Shown: in pieces, positions 7,739-8,121 of the stretch | Layout: the number at the start of each line of letters is the position of its first letter | Position numbering within the stretch: position 1 is the first letter of the stretch | Assembly (NCBI GenBank): GCA_003529325.1 | Contig: DPVW01000017.1 | Location: 8,142-16,262, forward strand | Length of the DNA: 8,121 nt | Direction of reading: 5' to 3' | DNA from: Candidatus Latescibacterota bacterium | Lineage (GTDB): Bacteria > Latescibacterota > UBA2968 > UBA8231 | The notes under the pieces: generated by a model | What the model saw: only the letters and a program-made list of their open reading frames with translations | Told to the model about the DNA's origin: nothing | Database searches by the model: none | Program-made: the position numbers and the translations under genes

Positions 7739-7743
7739 GGGAG
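7739..7743 (+). promoter_or_regulatory. Shine-Dalgarno site for the cupin gene
   Basis: GGGAG lies in the 14-base gap after prpC but only 3 bases before the ATG at 7747, which is short. Initiation may rely partly on coupling to prpC. Confidence 0.4.
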
Positions 7744-7746
7744 CGT

Positions 7747-8064
7747 ATGGACGCCAAAAGTTGGGCAGAGGAAGCGAAGTTTGCGGGCGAGAAGTTCCAG
7801 AAGGTCAATCTCTTCGATTCGGCACGGATGTTCTGCGACATCTACTGTTTCGAACCGGGCCAGGAACAGGCTCTGCACAGTCACACCGACAACGACAAGA
7901 TCTATCATGTCATCGACGGTGAGGGCACCTTCACCGTCGGCGCGGAGTCACGCCGACTGGAGGCGGGCTGGACGGTCCTGTGCCCCCCAGGCGAGGATCA
8001 CGGCGTCGTCAATACCGGCAGCGGGCGACTCACCGTCCTAGTCTTCATGGCTCCACACCCGTAG
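7747..8064 (+). CDS. Small single-domain cupin protein
   Basis: This is a 105-residue, single-domain cupin without signal peptide or membrane segment, so it is probably cytoplasmic. Cupin motif 1 starts at Gly38 and has His44 and His46, but the usual metal-ligand Glu is replaced: the HSHTDNDKIYHVIDGEG segment has Asp50 or Lys51 at that place. Motif 2 is perfect (Gly74, Pro80, Gly82, His85, Asn89). Three histidines remain, so a mononuclear metal site is likely, perhaps with Asp50 as fourth ligand. Small cupins include dioxygenases, isomerases, sugar- or acid-binding proteins and stress proteins, so the family alone gives no function. It lies 14 bases after prpC on the same strand, which suggests co-transcription and perhaps a role tied to propionate or a side product of the methylcitrate cycle; that is inference. 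Confidence 0.88.
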   Translation: MDAKSWAEEAKFAGEKFQKVNLFDSARMFCDIYCFEPGQEQALHSHTDNDKIYHVIDGEGTFTVGAESRRLEAGWTVLCPPGEDHGVVNTGSGRLTVLVFMAPHP

Positions 8065-8089
8065 ATCAATTGACGGCGCTTGGTAAGTG

Positions 8090-8121
8090 ATGATTCCTGG
8101 TCAACCGACGGGCGCCGCCGA
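8090..8121 (+). CDS. Possible start of another gene, cut by the window edge
   Basis: An ATG 25 bases after the cupin stop opens a frame (MIPGQPTGAA) that is still open at the right edge. A GTG sits directly before it in frame at 8087. No convincing Shine-Dalgarno precedes it; the case rests on the tight gene spacing seen throughout the window. Ten codons are too few to identify a family, and no terminator separates it from the cupin gene. Confidence 0.25.
   Translation, partial: MIPGQPTGAA

Noticed and set aside
8066..8073. Palindrome TCAATTGA after the cupin stop, considered as an operator
   Set aside because: Only eight bases, isolated, with no second copy or promoter nearby.
8074..8117. 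Inverted 6-base pair CGGCGC / GCGCCG after the cupin gene, considered as a terminator
   Set aside because: The loop would be 32 bases, there is no T-run, and such GC-rich hexamers arise by chance here.

Overview
The window is a densely packed run of plus-strand bacterial genes. It contains eight complete coding sequences, the 3' end of a ninth at the left edge, and possibly the first codons of a tenth at the right edge. Base composition is moderately high in GC (roughly 58-60% by eye). All proteins are bacterial housekeeping or central-metabolism families. I see no RNA genes, mobile elements, CRISPR arrays, repeats or recognisable terminators, and there is no gene-free stretch longer than 27 bases before the final 57.

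Layout. Positions 2-908 hold the C-terminal end of trigger factor (tig) and clpP. Positions 919-2172 are clpX and 2185-2805 are the ribosome-assembly GTPase engB (yihA/ysxC). Positions 2802-4385 are a long-form serA (phosphoglycerate dehydrogenase) and 4413-5690 are purA. Positions 5701-6618 are a prpB-type methylisocitrate lyase and 6611-7732 a prpC-type methylcitrate synthase. Positions 7747-8064 are a small single-domain cupin. Gaps between genes are 10 to 27 bases, or overlaps of 4 bases (engB/serA) and 8 bases (prpB/prpC). The whole window therefore looks like one transcription unit whose promoter lies upstream of it.

Function. The first part is a protein quality-control block: a ribosome-bound chaperone, then the ClpXP protease, followed by a GTPase for large-subunit assembly. 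The middle supplies serine (and through it one-carbon units and glycine) and then AMP. The last part encodes two steps of the methylcitrate cycle, in which propionyl-CoA condenses with oxaloacetate and methylisocitrate is cleaved to pyruvate and succinate. The dehydratase and hydratase steps (PrpD or AcnD, aconitase) are not in the window. The cupin sits where another prp gene might be expected, and its role is unknown.

Organism. The tig-clpP-clpX order is widespread. The methylcitrate synthase recalls the actinobacterial (mycobacterial PrpC) type. The engB-serA-purA-prpBC arrangement is not one I can tie to a known genus. An uncultured or less-studied lineage of moderately high GC is plausible, but the phylum cannot be fixed from this sequence. 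I found no clearly novel system. The points most worth a second look are the coupling of purA to prpBC and the cupin, and unusual residues in the GTP-binding elements of PurA.
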